Of a DNA stretch of 64,000 bases, positions 34,230 through 42,539 are shown piece by piece (positions within the stretch are counted from its first letter, which is position 1; every line of letters starts with the position of its first letter). The DNA comes from Kordia periserrulae (lineage in GTDB: Bacteria; Bacteroidota; Bacteroidia; Flavobacteriales; Flavobacteriaceae). The stretch lies in assembly GCF_003054265.1 (NCBI RefSeq), contig NZ_QBKT01000005.1, forward strand, positions 248,001-312,000, read 5' to 3'. The translations under genes and the position numbers were made by a program. The notes beneath the pieces were generated by a model. That model did no database searches. It worked only from the letters and a program-made list of their open reading frames with translations, and was not told the origin of the DNA.

Positions 34230-36644
34230 TTAGAGACGTCTTTGAATATCACTATTCCCAGGATCTCTATATCGTTGGTCTTTTACCGTTGATTTCCCAA
34301 AAGCATAACGCACAGCAAAGGCAACGCTTCTAGTATCGTGATAGTTGGTATCATTGATACGAATATCACCTACACGAATGTCATACAGGTCTTTGTTGCT
34401 CCTAAAGAGGTCTCTTCCCGAAAGGGACAAACTAAAGTTTCCTATATTCTTTCGTAATACAATTTCAGTTTCAAGACGATTACCGATTTCGGTATTCACG
34501 AGTGTAAAGGGGAATGTGTTTTTGGCGAAAACAGTTAGGGAAAGTCCTTTTTCTTTTGATAAGGTAAAGGCCTGATTCGCCGCAAGGCTATATAATAACG
34601 TATTACTGTCAATGCTTATTGTATCATCTGCGTAACTTCCGGTAGTTTGTACGTGCCCAAAAAGTGAGGTCGCATTGATTCGCCACCAAGGCTGTATTTT
34701 GGTTGCCATGGTAATGCTTGCAGTATATCTGTATTTGTTTCCGTAATTGGTTTTTCTGTTGATGATAATGTCTTCTTCCGAATTGAGGGGAAGCGAAAAT
34801 ATTTCGTCGTAGGTTTGACTTGCTGCCAATTGTGCAACCAAACGAATTTTTCCTTTGCTACGTGTGTAATTTAATTCTTGACGATAGTAGCGTGATGGAT
34901 TTAAGAACGGATTTCCTTCAAAGAAAGTTTTGTCGGTCGTATATTCTCGAAACGGATTGACATCCCAGAAACTCGGTCGCGTGATTCTGCTCGAAACAGA
35001 AACTACAAAGTTGTGTTGGTTGTTGGGTGCATATTTTAAAAACACGGTAGGGAAGAAGTTGGTGTAGTTTCTGTCTACCACTTGCGCGCCTTCCAATCTA
35101 CCTTTGGCAATAGTGTTTTCAAAACGTGTTCCTATTTGATATGACCAACGGTCACTTAGTGTGTGATTGACAACCGCATAAAACGCATTGATATTTTCAT
35201 CATATTCAAAGAAATTACTACGAGTTAAATCTTCAATCCACGTCATGGCTTGTGCGTCTCTGTTGTCGAAATTCAGGTCGTTATCTACTTTGGAGAACGA
35301 AAATTTAACGCCAGTTTCAAAAGACAAGTTATCGTTGATGGGCAATTCTAAGTCCAATCGGAAAGACGTATTTTGGATGTCTTGAATGGCAGCGTTTCGA
35401 AACCAATCGCGAATATACAACACGTCATTGTCGTCTAACGTAACGACATCGGTTTTGCTAATTCCTGTGTTGTCTGACGAGAATTCTAAAAAGTCCATAT
35501 CAAACGTCAGCAGCGTTCCTTTTTCGCTAAGTTTCCCTTGATAATTTAGGTTGAGCGTATAGGTACGGTCAGTTGCTTCGTCATTATTTTTGGTAAATGT
35601 TAGTGAGTCACTTACCGAATAGGCATCAAAACTTATAGCATCTCTGCGTTGGTTTTCGTCTGATCCAGAATAATCAAAGATCATTCCCACGATATGGTTT
35701 TTATTAATTTCATAATCGACACCCATATTTGCCCCTGAAAAGAGCATTTTAGACGTATTTTCTCGGTCAATAAAACGTGTTTGAATGTCTAATGGATTAT
35801 TTGGTGGATAAAAAATGTCTTTTTCATAATTGGTCAAACGTTCACGATTGCTCAAATAGGTAGTTCCGTAAATATTCCACTTGGCTTTTCTGTAATTCAG
35901 ATAGATGCTTCCTGCTTCCGAAAAAAGACGGGTTTGGCGCGCACTCAAACTGGCGTTTCCTTCCAAACCTTCTTCTTTATTTTTTTTGGTAATGATGTTG
36001 ATGATTCCTGCGCCGCCTTCCGCTTCAAACCGACTCGAAGGTGTGGTAATGACTTCGATTGCTTCTAAATTATCGGCAGGTAAACTTTTGAGATAATTCA
36101 TCAATACTTCGCCTGAAAGTCGTTTTCTGCGATTGTTAACATAGACAATCACACCACTATTGCCTAACATGTCAATGTTACCATCTTCATTAGTGGAAAC
36201 AAACGGCGTTTTATTTAAGGTTTCCCAAACGCTGGTTCCAATAGTAAGGTCAGAATTTGCTAGGTTAAAGCGGAGTCGATCTGTTTTGCGTTCAATCATG
36301 CTTTTTTCAGCAGTGATGACGACTTCGGAAAGCTTATTATTTTCTTGGAATTGAAAGTTTTGGATAGTGTTTTTTGTGATGTTGATAGTCACGAGCGAAT
36401 CCACATAGCCAATATGACTAAAATTGAGTTGATACGTTCCTTGTTGAAGATTGTTGAGTTTGTAGTAGCCAATACTGTCGGTAAGTACACTTTTAACGAG
36501 CGCATCATTCTGAATAAGACTGATAAAAACATCAGGAATGGGCGTTTTTTGCTCACTGGTGACGACACCTTCCACAGCATATTGGCAATGAGCCACCTCA
36601 CTGCTAAAGATGATGCACATCAATAACATTCCTATTTTTTTCAT
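34230..36644 (-). CDS. TonB-dependent outer-membrane receptor
   Basis: An 804-residue receptor with signal peptide (cleavage near SEVAHCQ). It starts with a carboxypeptidase-regulatory-like repeat (VEGVVTSEQKTPIPDVFISL), followed by a plug domain (LSEVVITAEKSMIERK, GVIVYVNNRRKRL, GAGIINIITKK) and an outer-membrane beta-barrel that ends RYAFGK before a basic tail. It belongs to the group without a SusD partner. It lies 109 nt upstream of the RiPP precursor on the same strand. Whether it takes up the peptide, a siderophore or something else is not visible. Confidence 0.9.
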   Translation of the reverse strand: MKKIGMLLMCIIFSSEVAHCQYAVEGVVTSEQKTPIPDVFISLIQNDALVKSVLTDSIGYYKLNNLQQGTYQLNFSHIGYVDSLVTINITKNTIQNFQFQENNKLSEVVITAEKSMIERKTDRLRFNLANSDLTIGTSVWETLNKTPFVSTNEDGNIDMLGNSGVIVYVNNRRKRLSGEVLMNYLKSLPADNLEAIEVITTPSSRFEAEGGAGIINIITKKNKEEGLEGNASLSARQTRLFSEAGSIYLNYRKAKWNIYGTTYLSNRERLTNYEKDIFYPPNNPLDIQTRFIDRENTSKMLFSGANMGVDYEINKNHIVGMIFDYSGSDENQRRDAISFDAYSVSDSLTFTKNNDEATDRTYTLNLNYQGKLSEKGTLLTFDMDFLEFSSDNTGISKTDVVTLDDNDVLYIRDWFRNAAIQDIQNTSFRLDLELPINDNLSFETGVKFSFSKVDNDLNFDNRDAQAMTWIEDLTRSNFFEYDENINAFYAVVNHTLSDRWSYQIGTRFENTIAKGRLEGAQVVDRNYTNFFPTVFLKYAPNNQHNFVVSVSSRITRPSFWDVNPFREYTTDKTFFEGNPFLNPSRYYRQELNYTRSKGKIRLVAQLAASQTYDEIFSLPLNSEEDIIINRKTNYGNKYRYTASITMATKIQPWWRINATSLFGHVQTTGSYADDTISIDSNTLLYSLAANQAFTLSKEKGLSLTVFAKNTFPFTLVNTEIGNRLETEIVLRKNIGNFSLSLSGRDLFRSNKDLYDIRVGDIRINDTNYHDTRSVAFAVRYAFGKSTVKDQRYRDPGNSDIQRRL

Positions 36645-36957
36645 ATGATTTTCCCTTTTTTCGAAACGAAGTAGCTTTTTGTTTATCGTAACTGTTTGGT
36701 TAGGACAGCAGGAATTATGTACAAAATTTGAAGCATTATTTCTTTTCGAACTACCGTTACTAACTTACAATAAAAATATTATTTTACCTAAATAAGTGTA
36801 AGGAACAATAGCTATTTATAGGTCAAAGATTGACTAATTAAAACAGTTAGAAAAGGGGAAAAACACCTAAGTATGGTGTTTGAGAAGTGTTGAGTAGTTA
36901 CTGAAATAAAGTAAAAATCCGCTTCTACCTGTGTGGAAGCGGATAGTTTGTATGGCA
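36645..36957. other. Intergenic stretch, no gene seen
   Basis: AT-rich sequence upstream of the TonB receptor gene. It should contain that gene's promoter, but I see no clear -7 box. Only the terminator of the small GG-leader peptide gene (36917-36944) is recognisable. Confidence 0.7.
36917..36944 (-). terminator. Intrinsic terminator after the 42-residue peptide gene
   Basis: ATCCGCTTC (36917-36925) pairs with GAAGCGGAT (36936-36944). On the minus strand the stem is followed by TTTTTA. It lies 14 nt past the peptide stop codon. Confidence 0.85.
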
Positions 36958-37086
36958 TTATTCGTCTTTACAGCATTCTGATAATTCTGTCCAGTCGCTA
37001 CGTTTTCCTCCACGAAGTAATTCTGGATTCATGTCAGAGATTTTTAGCTTTTCGATTTTCAGTTTGGTTACTTTCTTTTTTTTCAT
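36958..37086 (-). CDS. Orphan 42-residue GG-leader natural-product precursor
   Basis: A small peptide starting MKKKKVTKLKIEKLKISDMN, followed by PELLRGG and a 15-residue core KRSDWTELSECCKDE. Lys-rich leaders with an L-K-I-x-x-L pattern and a terminal GG are typical of Bacteroidota natural-product (lanthipeptide-like or GG-family) precursors. The core holds Ser28 (numbered 30 from Met), Thr33, Ser36 and two adjacent Cys (38, 39), which could form thioethers or disulfides. It has its own terminator. No dehydratase, cyclase or exporter gene is adjacent, so it would rely on enzymes elsewhere or the neighbouring RiPP locus. Confidence 0.65.
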   Translation of the reverse strand: MKKKKVTKLKIEKLKISDMNPELLRGGKRSDWTELSECCKDE

Positions 37087-37239
37087 AAGTTAAAAATTTT
37101 GGTTTATAATCAACTAAGATACACAAAGAGGCGATAACTTTGGTTTCGGATTTCCAAAATTTGGAGTTTGGTCTATTGTCAACGAAAATATAGCAGCTGC
37201 ACCACAAGGATAAGTATTTAGTTTTTAGTGTTAGCTACG

Positions 37240-37271
37240 AAAAGTCGCTAGTTTTTGAGCTAGCGACTTTT
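37240..37271. terminator. Free-standing 12-bp hairpin
   Basis: AAAAGTCGCTAG (37240-37251) and CTAGCGACTTTT (37260-37271) form a perfect stem with an 8-nt loop. It looks like a bidirectional terminator, but no gene end is within 150 nt, so it may be left over from a lost gene or belong to an unrecognised small RNA. Confidence 0.55.
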
Positions 37272-37368
37272 GCTATGAAGAATATTCAAAGTTTTAATAA
37301 TATAGTTACTATGATAATAATAAAGAAATGAATCTAGGTAGGATACTGTCAACGATAATTACACCTAA

Positions 37369-37438
37369 AAAAATAAACGCCCTAAAATCAATGCTTTAGA
37401 GCGTTATTTGTGGAGTCGGAGAGAAGGAGTTCGAACTT
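37369..37438 (-). other. Possible tRNA/tmRNA 3'-end remnant with terminator (att-like site)
   Basis: Read on the minus strand, GTTCGAACTCC resembles a T-arm loop and TCTCTCCGACTCCA resembles an acceptor 3' end. They are followed at once by an intrinsic terminator (CGCTCTAAA...TTTAGGGCG, then TTTTTTT). The 5' part of an RNA gene is absent to the right, where sequence turns AT-rich. This is what a duplicated 3' end left by tRNA- or tmRNA-targeted integration would look like. I cannot assign the RNA species. Confidence 0.4.
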
Positions 37439-37718
37439 TTTGGAGGAAGATATGGAGTTGATTGTGAATTCATTTTTAGAATCAGAAAAGATATTAGATT
37501 AACTCAATTTTTAAGATTGTTATTAGGCATGTATATTTTTTAATTAGAAATATATTTCTTATTTTACAATGTAAAATTACTTACAAATTAGATTTTTTAA
37601 TGTTTATGTATTTTATTCTTTCTACTTAAAAGTAGGGATAAAAAAAACACTTATTGTAATGACTTAGAAGTTCCATTAAATTTTCAATTTTGGGATTATA
37701 AACCTAAAATTATACTGT

Positions 37719-37901
37719 ATGAAAAATTTAGACTCAAAGATTGATCAAGAGAATCAACTAACAAATCGTGTTAAGTCAGCAGAGACAGCTGAGGAAAGTG
37801 ATTCAACTAGTGATACTCAAGATGGACAGCAAACAAGTAGTTCAAGTAAGCCAGCTGGTGGAAAGGTTAAACCTTTTGAAGATGGAAACACGTTAGCATA
37901 A
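37719..37901 (+). CDS. 60-residue acidic/Ser-Thr-rich peptide of unknown function
   Basis: A small hydrophilic protein with a Ser/Thr/Gln-rich centre (residues 20-45), no signal peptide, no Cys and a C-terminal KPFEDGNTLA. It ends 20 nt before a hairpin that separates it from the downstream sensor kinase gene. The gene order of short peptide, kinase and regulator suggests a signal or sensed peptide, but nothing in the sequence proves this. It could also be a precursor peptide whose enzymes are elsewhere. Confidence 0.55.
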   Translation: MKNLDSKIDQENQLTNRVKSAETAEESDSTSDTQDGQQTSSSSKPAGGKVKPFEDGNTLA

Positions 37902-37919
37902 AGGCTATAATTAACAATA

Positions 37920-37953
37920 TAATGCTTTAGGTATTCACTTATCTAAAGCATTA
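37920..37953 (+). terminator. Hairpin between the 60-residue peptide and the sensor kinase
   Basis: TAATGCTTTAG pairs with CTAAAGCATTA across a 12-nt loop, followed by TTATTAAAAT. The T-run is weak, so it may act as an attenuator that lets some transcripts continue into the kinase gene. Confidence 0.65.
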
Positions 37954-37981
37954 TTAAAATACTATCCTAAAACCGATTATT

Positions 37982-40060
37982 ATGATGAAACACTTTTTTC
38001 TTGTTTTTTTTTTATACTTCATAACGGCTACAAGTCAAAATCAACATGTAATTGACAGTTTAGAAATTATCATAAATACAAGTAGCGATAATAAAGTCAT
38101 AGTAGATAGTTACAACGAACTAGCTTGGTTATTTACTGATTTTGATCCTAAGAAAGCATTTAATTATGCGAAAAAGGCTGAGTTATTTAGCGATTCTATT
38201 TCATATGAAAACGGTTATATAGATAGTCAAGTTAGAATAGGAGATGTTTATATCGAACAATACAAATATGAAGAAGCGGAACAAATTTTTTTAGAAGTAT
38301 TGAAGCTCGAAATTAAACGTGACTATAATTATGGAATAGGCAGGGCATACAATCAGTTAAGTCTTATTTATCGAGATATAGAAGATTTTGTAAGGTCTTC
38401 TAGTTTTGGAGAAAAAGCCTTAGCTTATTTTAAGCGGGATAATAATGAATATGCCATTGGTATAGCTTTTAATAATTTAGGATATTCTTATTTAAAACAA
38501 GATAAACTCGATAAAGCGCTTACTTTTCTTCTTGAGGGACTTGCTATTGGAAAAAAAAATGGTAATCAATCAATGATTGCAGATTCTTTTTTGAACCTAG
38601 GATTATTGTATAATGAATTAAATGATTATGATAGAGCTTTAGATTATTTCAGGAAAGGTGAAAAAATCGCAAAAAATAATCAACTGATTCTAATTAACTT
38701 TTATAATAATATAGGAGTTGCTTACTTTGAGAAAGGAAACGATTCGCTAGCACTAATTAATTATAATTTAGTATTGGATTTACATAAAGAGTATAAAACT
38801 GATGGTAGTGATTCAGAGATATATAATAATTTGGGAAATGTATACTACATTCGAAATAATTTAGACAAAGCTCTAGAAAATTACACAAAAAGTTTGAATA
38901 TATCCAAAAAAAATGGATTAAAAAATACCAAAGCTGAGGTTTATAATAATTTAGGTAATATTTTTTTTAAAAAGGATCAAAAGCAAAAGGCTTTAGAATA
39001 TTATTTGAAAGCAGAAGATATTGCAATTAAAACAGAGAATGATAATCTTTCACTACAAATTTTAGAAAACATAAAAAATGTACATCAAGATTTAGGAAAT
39101 ACTTCTAAATCTAATGAATACATAAATAGACTTTTAGAATTTAAGACCAAATCAGCAAAACGATTAAAAAAGCTATTACAAATAAGGACAAATTTTGACG
39201 CAGCTCAGAAAAGAATTGATTTACTCAAAAAAGATAAAGAAATTATTTCTGTTGAAAACGAAAGAAAACAAACCTATATATACAGTCTGGTAGCCATAAG
39301 TTTACTTTTATTATTATTATTTTTTGCTTCAAAAAAAGCTAGTAAGGAAAAACAGAGGGCACAAGCATCTGAGATAAGACGTCAAGAAATTGAAAAGTCA
39401 TTAAAAAATCAAGAGTTAAAATCAATTAATACAATGCTTGAAGGACAAGAAAAAGAACGTCAGAGAATTGCAAAAGACTTACATGACAGCATAGGAAATA
39501 CCTTATCTATGGTTAAACTTCACTTTGAAACTGTGGAAGAAAATATCGAAAAATTTAAAAACTCAGCAAATGAAGAATATAAAAAAGCGATAGAATTATT
39601 GGATAAAGCGTGTAATGATGTCAGAAAGATTTCTCGAGAAATGGATTCAGGTGTTTTAGGAAATTTTGGATTAATTGCAGCCTTAGAGGATTTAAAAGAA
39701 ATTTTAGAATCAAGTAATAAAATTAAAGTAGAGCTTAATATTTACGGTCTTGTTGAAAGACTAGATAACAATATAGAAATTACTATTTATAGAATTTTTC
39801 AAGAATTAATAAGTAATATTCTAAAATATGCAAACGCTAAGAATATTATCTTACAGCTATTAGAAAGAGATGATAAGCTGTTAATATACGTAGAAGATGA
39901 TGGTATAGGTTTTAACTTTGAGGAGAGTAGAGGAAAAGGAATGGGGTTAAAAAATATTGAAGCCAGAGTTGAATCATTAAACGGGACATTTCAAGTTGAT
40001 TCAGAGTCAAATAACGGAGCTTTTGTTTCTATAGAAATTCCAATAAAAGAAGAGATTTAA
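37982..40060 (+). CDS. TPR-type sensor histidine kinase (HisKA_3/NarX-like)
   Basis: A 692-residue protein with a signal-peptide-like N-terminus. A periplasmic array of about six TPR repeats (residues 40-370, for example AYNQLSLIYRDIEDF and IYNNLGNVYYIRNNLDKALE) is followed by one TM helix (YSLVAISLLLLLLFF, about 432-447). The cytoplasmic HisKA_3 box is ERQRIAKDLHDSIGNTLSM, with phospho-accepting His501. The ATPase domain has an N box (FQELISNILKYANAK), DDGIGFNFEE and GKGMGLKNIEAR. It likely senses a periplasmic peptide or protein through the TPRs. It is 2 nt from the response regulator. Confidence 0.93.
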   Translation: MMKHFFLVFFLYFITATSQNQHVIDSLEIIINTSSDNKVIVDSYNELAWLFTDFDPKKAFNYAKKAELFSDSISYENGYIDSQVRIGDVYIEQYKYEEAEQIFLEVLKLEIKRDYNYGIGRAYNQLSLIYRDIEDFVRSSSFGEKALAYFKRDNNEYAIGIAFNNLGYSYLKQDKLDKALTFLLEGLAIGKKNGNQSMIADSFLNLGLLYNELNDYDRALDYFRKGEKIAKNNQLILINFYNNIGVAYFEKGNDSLALINYNLVLDLHKEYKTDGSDSEIYNNLGNVYYIRNNLDKALENYTKSLNISKKNGLKNTKAEVYNNLGNIFFKKDQKQKALEYYLKAEDIAIKTENDNLSLQILENIKNVHQDLGNTSKSNEYINRLLEFKTKSAKRLKKLLQIRTNFDAAQKRIDLLKKDKEIISVENERKQTYIYSLVAISLLLLLLFFASKKASKEKQRAQASEIRRQEIEKSLKNQELKSINTMLEGQEKERQRIAKDLHDSIGNTLSMVKLHFETVEENIEKFKNSANEEYKKAIELLDKACNDVRKISREMDSGVLGNFGLIAALEDLKEILESSNKIKVELNIYGLVERLDNNIEITIYRIFQELISNILKYANAKNIILQLLERDDKLLIYVEDDGIGFNFEESRGKGMGLKNIEARVESLNGTFQVDSESNNGAFVSIEIPIKEEI

Positions 40061-40062
40061 TT

Positions 40063-40689
40063 ATGATAAAAGTAATTATTGCAGACGATCATGATATCGT
40101 TATAGAAGGTGTTAAATCACTTTTGAAAGATTCTAGTAATATTGTAATTGTTGGAGAGGCTAAAAATGGAGAGAGTGCTATTTCTCTCATAAAAAAATCA
40201 GAAATAGACATCGCTATTTTAGACATTAGTATGCCAGGTATTTCAGGAATAGATGTGGCGATTCATATACAGGAAAGATATCCTAATGTCAAAATATTAA
40301 TGCTTACAATGCACGATGATCCAAAATTCATAAAACGAACATTAAGAAGTGGTGCAAGTGGTTATATTTTAAAAAATCAAGTAAAGCAACAATTAATTGA
40401 AGCCATTATGGAACTATCAAAAGGGAATGATTATTATGGTAATAAGGTAAAAGATATCATAATGAATATGCATAAGTCTGAAAAGGTATATGGAAATGTA
40501 AATTTTACAACTAGAGAACTTGAAGTTTTAAAATTAATTGCAAATGGGTATTCTACACCTGATATCGCCAAAATGTTATGTAGAGCTAAGTCTACTGTAG
40601 ATTCTCATCGGAAGAATTTAATAGAAAAAACAGGTTTAAAAAACTCGAAAGAACTTATTTGCTTTGCTATAAAAAATGGTTACGATTAG
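40063..40689 (+). CDS. LuxR/NarL-type response regulator
   Basis: A 208-residue cytoplasmic regulator. The receiver domain has the acidic pair in IIADDHD (residues 7-9), phospho-accepting Asp54 in AILDISMPG, Thr in LMLTMHDD and Lys in GYILKNQ. The C-terminal GerE helix-turn-helix is FTTRELEVLKLIANGYSTPD followed by IAKMLCRAKSTVDSHRKNL. It is the partner of the preceding kinase. Target sites are unknown; a 12-mer shared by two nearby intergenic regions is a candidate. Confidence 0.95.
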   Translation: MIKVIIADDHDIVIEGVKSLLKDSSNIVIVGEAKNGESAISLIKKSEIDIAILDISMPGISGIDVAIHIQERYPNVKILMLTMHDDPKFIKRTLRSGASGYILKNQVKQQLIEAIMELSKGNDYYGNKVKDIIMNMHKSEKVYGNVNFTTRELEVLKLIANGYSTPDIAKMLCRAKSTVDSHRKNLIEKTGLKNSKELICFAIKNGYD

Positions 40690-40986
40690 CTATAGAACTT
40701 TCTTAGTCTATTTACTACTAGATACAAAAACGGATTAAGTTCAATGCTTTCAAATCCACTATTTTTGAGAGCTTTTCGTACTTAAAAAAATATCTACATT
40801 AGAAAAACTTATCCCTACTTCTTAGGATAAAAAAATCAATACATCTAACAATATAGTTTATCAATAATTAATTCAAATTTGTTTAACTATTCAATCAATA
40901 CTTTACTACACATAAAAATATATAGTAAGATGTTGAGAGTAGGAGGTAGCCTTACCAAATAATTATGAATTAAATATTAATAAATC
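40690..40986. promoter_or_regulatory. Intergenic region upstream of the caspase operon
   Basis: 297 nt of AT-rich DNA without a gene. It contains TTATCCCTACTT at 40809-40820, the reverse complement of AAGTAGGGATAA at 37630-37641 upstream of the 60-residue peptide gene. An AGGAGG-like purine run at about 40940 is too far from the caspase ATG to serve as its ribosome site. Confidence 0.5.
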
Positions 40987-41946
40987 ATGCCTAGAAAAGC
41001 CTTAATTGTTGGAATCAATCATTATAATCATGCATCAAAATTGGATGGTTGTATAAACGATGCTAAAAGTGTAAAAAATGTGTTACAATTTCATGGTACT
41101 CATCAACGAGAAAGAAATTTTCATATTGACTTAAAAACTTCAGATCAAGAACAAATTACAAGCGGCGGCTTACAAGATGCCCTTTCTTCCTTTTTTCAAA
41201 GTAGAAGAGAAATCTCTCTTTTTTATTTTTCAGGTCATGGCTATGTAAGGAATGGGCAAGGTTATTTACTTACTCCAGAATGTAAAAGAGGAGATCAAGG
41301 AGTTCCTATGAAGGACATCTTAAGAATGGCTAATGATTCTCCAGCAAGCAATAGAATTATTATTTTAGATTGTTGCCATGCAGGAATTTTTGATAATGAC
41401 TTTCTTGGAGGTAATTTAACAAGAATTGCAGAAGGAGTTACTGTTTTGGCAGCAGCAACAAAAAAACAATATGCCATAGAAATGGAAGGAGAAGGAGTGT
41501 TTACAAAACTGTTTTGTAATGCTATGGAAGGTGGAGCAGCAAGTATAATTGGGGAAATAACTCCAGGAAGTGTATATGGTTATATTGATAAAGCTATGGG
41601 GCAATCTGGGCAACGTCCTGTATTTACAACAAAAATACAGAGTTATGCTTGTTTGAGAAAAATAGCATCCCAAATCAATGTTGTTCAACTGCGTAAAATC
41701 ATTGAATTATTTGAGCATCCCGACATGGATTTCAAATTAGATAGGACGTATGAGTATACCAATACGGAAGAAGCAATCTCTGAACATGTAGAAAAATTTA
41801 AAATACTTCAATTATACAATCGTGTGAATCTAGTAATTCCTGTGAATGCTCCACATATGTATGATGCAGCACAAAATGAAGAATCGTGTAGACTTACAGA
41901 ATATGGAAAATCATATTGGACATTAGTAAAATCTGAAGTTATATAA
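40987..41946 (+). CDS. Caspase-like (peptidase C14/metacaspase-type) protease
   Basis: A 319-residue protein with the caspase fold at its N-terminus: KALIVGINHYNHASKLDGCI, the catalytic His84 in FYFSGHGY and the catalytic Cys in LDCCHAG (Cys129 or Cys130). The C-terminal 110 residues are an unrecognised domain, possibly an adaptor or effector-associated region. Caspase-like proteins are common executioners in bacterial conflict systems, where they cleave host proteins on activation. It is the first gene of a dense operon, 2 nt before a TIR-like gene. Confidence 0.88.
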   Translation: MPRKALIVGINHYNHASKLDGCINDAKSVKNVLQFHGTHQRERNFHIDLKTSDQEQITSGGLQDALSSFFQSRREISLFYFSGHGYVRNGQGYLLTPECKRGDQGVPMKDILRMANDSPASNRIIILDCCHAGIFDNDFLGGNLTRIAEGVTVLAAATKKQYAIEMEGEGVFTKLFCNAMEGGAASIIGEITPGSVYGYIDKAMGQSGQRPVFTTKIQSYACLRKIASQINVVQLRKIIELFEHPDMDFKLDRTYEYTNTEEAISEHVEKFKILQLYNRVNLVIPVNAPHMYDAAQNEESCRLTEYGKSYWTLVKSEVI

Positions 41947-41948
41947 AT

Positions 41949-42530
41949 ATGGAAAAAAACTACAAATATGATATCGCAATATCTTTTGCCGATGAAGATC
42001 GAAATATAGCATTAAGTATCTGTTTAGCACTAAAACTAGTAGCCCCTGAATTGATTTCCTATTATTATCCCGAACGGCAAGATAAGATGATTGGAAAAAA
42101 ATTGAAAGAGGAATTAAAAGAAATTTACCGACATGATTCTAGATGTGTCATAATCATAGTTTCTCAACATTATATAAATCAAAATAAAAAGTTCGTACAA
42201 GCAGAAATCGAGGCTTTTATGCCACGCTACTTAATGGAGAAAGAAACTTTCTTGATTCCTGTAGTAATAGATGATACTTCAGTTACGAAAGTTGGGGATG
42301 AATTAGATGGTATTACTTGGTTTTCTTGGGATTATAATGCAGAGCACTTGGCAGATCAAATAAAAAGAATATTAGGTAAAAATATTGATGCCAGTTTCAC
42401 TAATAAAAAAGAGAGTAAAAAAAATAAAAGTAGAGAGTCTAGCCAAGTGTTTGAAGCGAATGGTAATAACTTTCAGAATGATGTTATGTTTGGTAACAAT
42501 AATACAATTAATAAAGGTAATATCAAATAA
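41949..42530 (+). CDS. TIR-like protein with C-terminal FGN-type tag
   Basis: A 193-residue cytoplasmic protein. YDIAISFADEDRNIALSICL is the first strand and helix of a TIR_2-type domain. SQHYINQNKKFVQAEIEAF has the Ser, Tyr and Glu in positions typical of the TIR NADase site. A Lys/Ser linker leads to a C-terminal NNFQNDVMFGNNNTINKG that recurs almost unchanged in the next protein (NTFEQDVIFGNRNTINNN). NAD cleavage is inferred. The gene lies between the caspase-like and STAND-like genes, so it is probably one of several alternative effectors. Confidence 0.75.
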   Translation: MEKNYKYDIAISFADEDRNIALSICLALKLVAPELISYYYPERQDKMIGKKLKEELKEIYRHDSRCVIIIVSQHYINQNKKFVQAEIEAFMPRYLMEKETFLIPVVIDDTSVTKVGDELDGITWFSWDYNAEHLADQIKRILGKNIDASFTNKKESKKNKSRESSQVFEANGNNFQNDVMFGNNNTINKGNIK

Positions 42531-42539
42531 TTTTATAAG

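Larger units (their letters stand above)
37087..37718. other. Gene-poor junction between chromosome-like and island-like sequence
   Basis: About 630 nt without a convincing gene. It holds a 12-bp hairpin (37240-37271), a terminator plus tRNA/tmRNA-3'-end-like sequence (37369-37438), very AT-rich DNA to the right of that, and an inverted CTACTT/AAGTAG motif at about 37622-37635. Confidence 0.7.

Noticed and set aside
37240-37271. Small RNA gene around the free-standing hairpin
   Set aside because: No promoter or conserved partner sequence is visible; a leftover terminator is the simpler reading.
37400-37542. Truncated gene reading through the RNA-3'-end-like sequence (…FGGRYGVDCEFIFRIRKD…)
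   Set aside because: An open frame of 47 codons has no start codon in place and crosses the terminator. It may be a decayed gene end, but the support is too thin to annotate.
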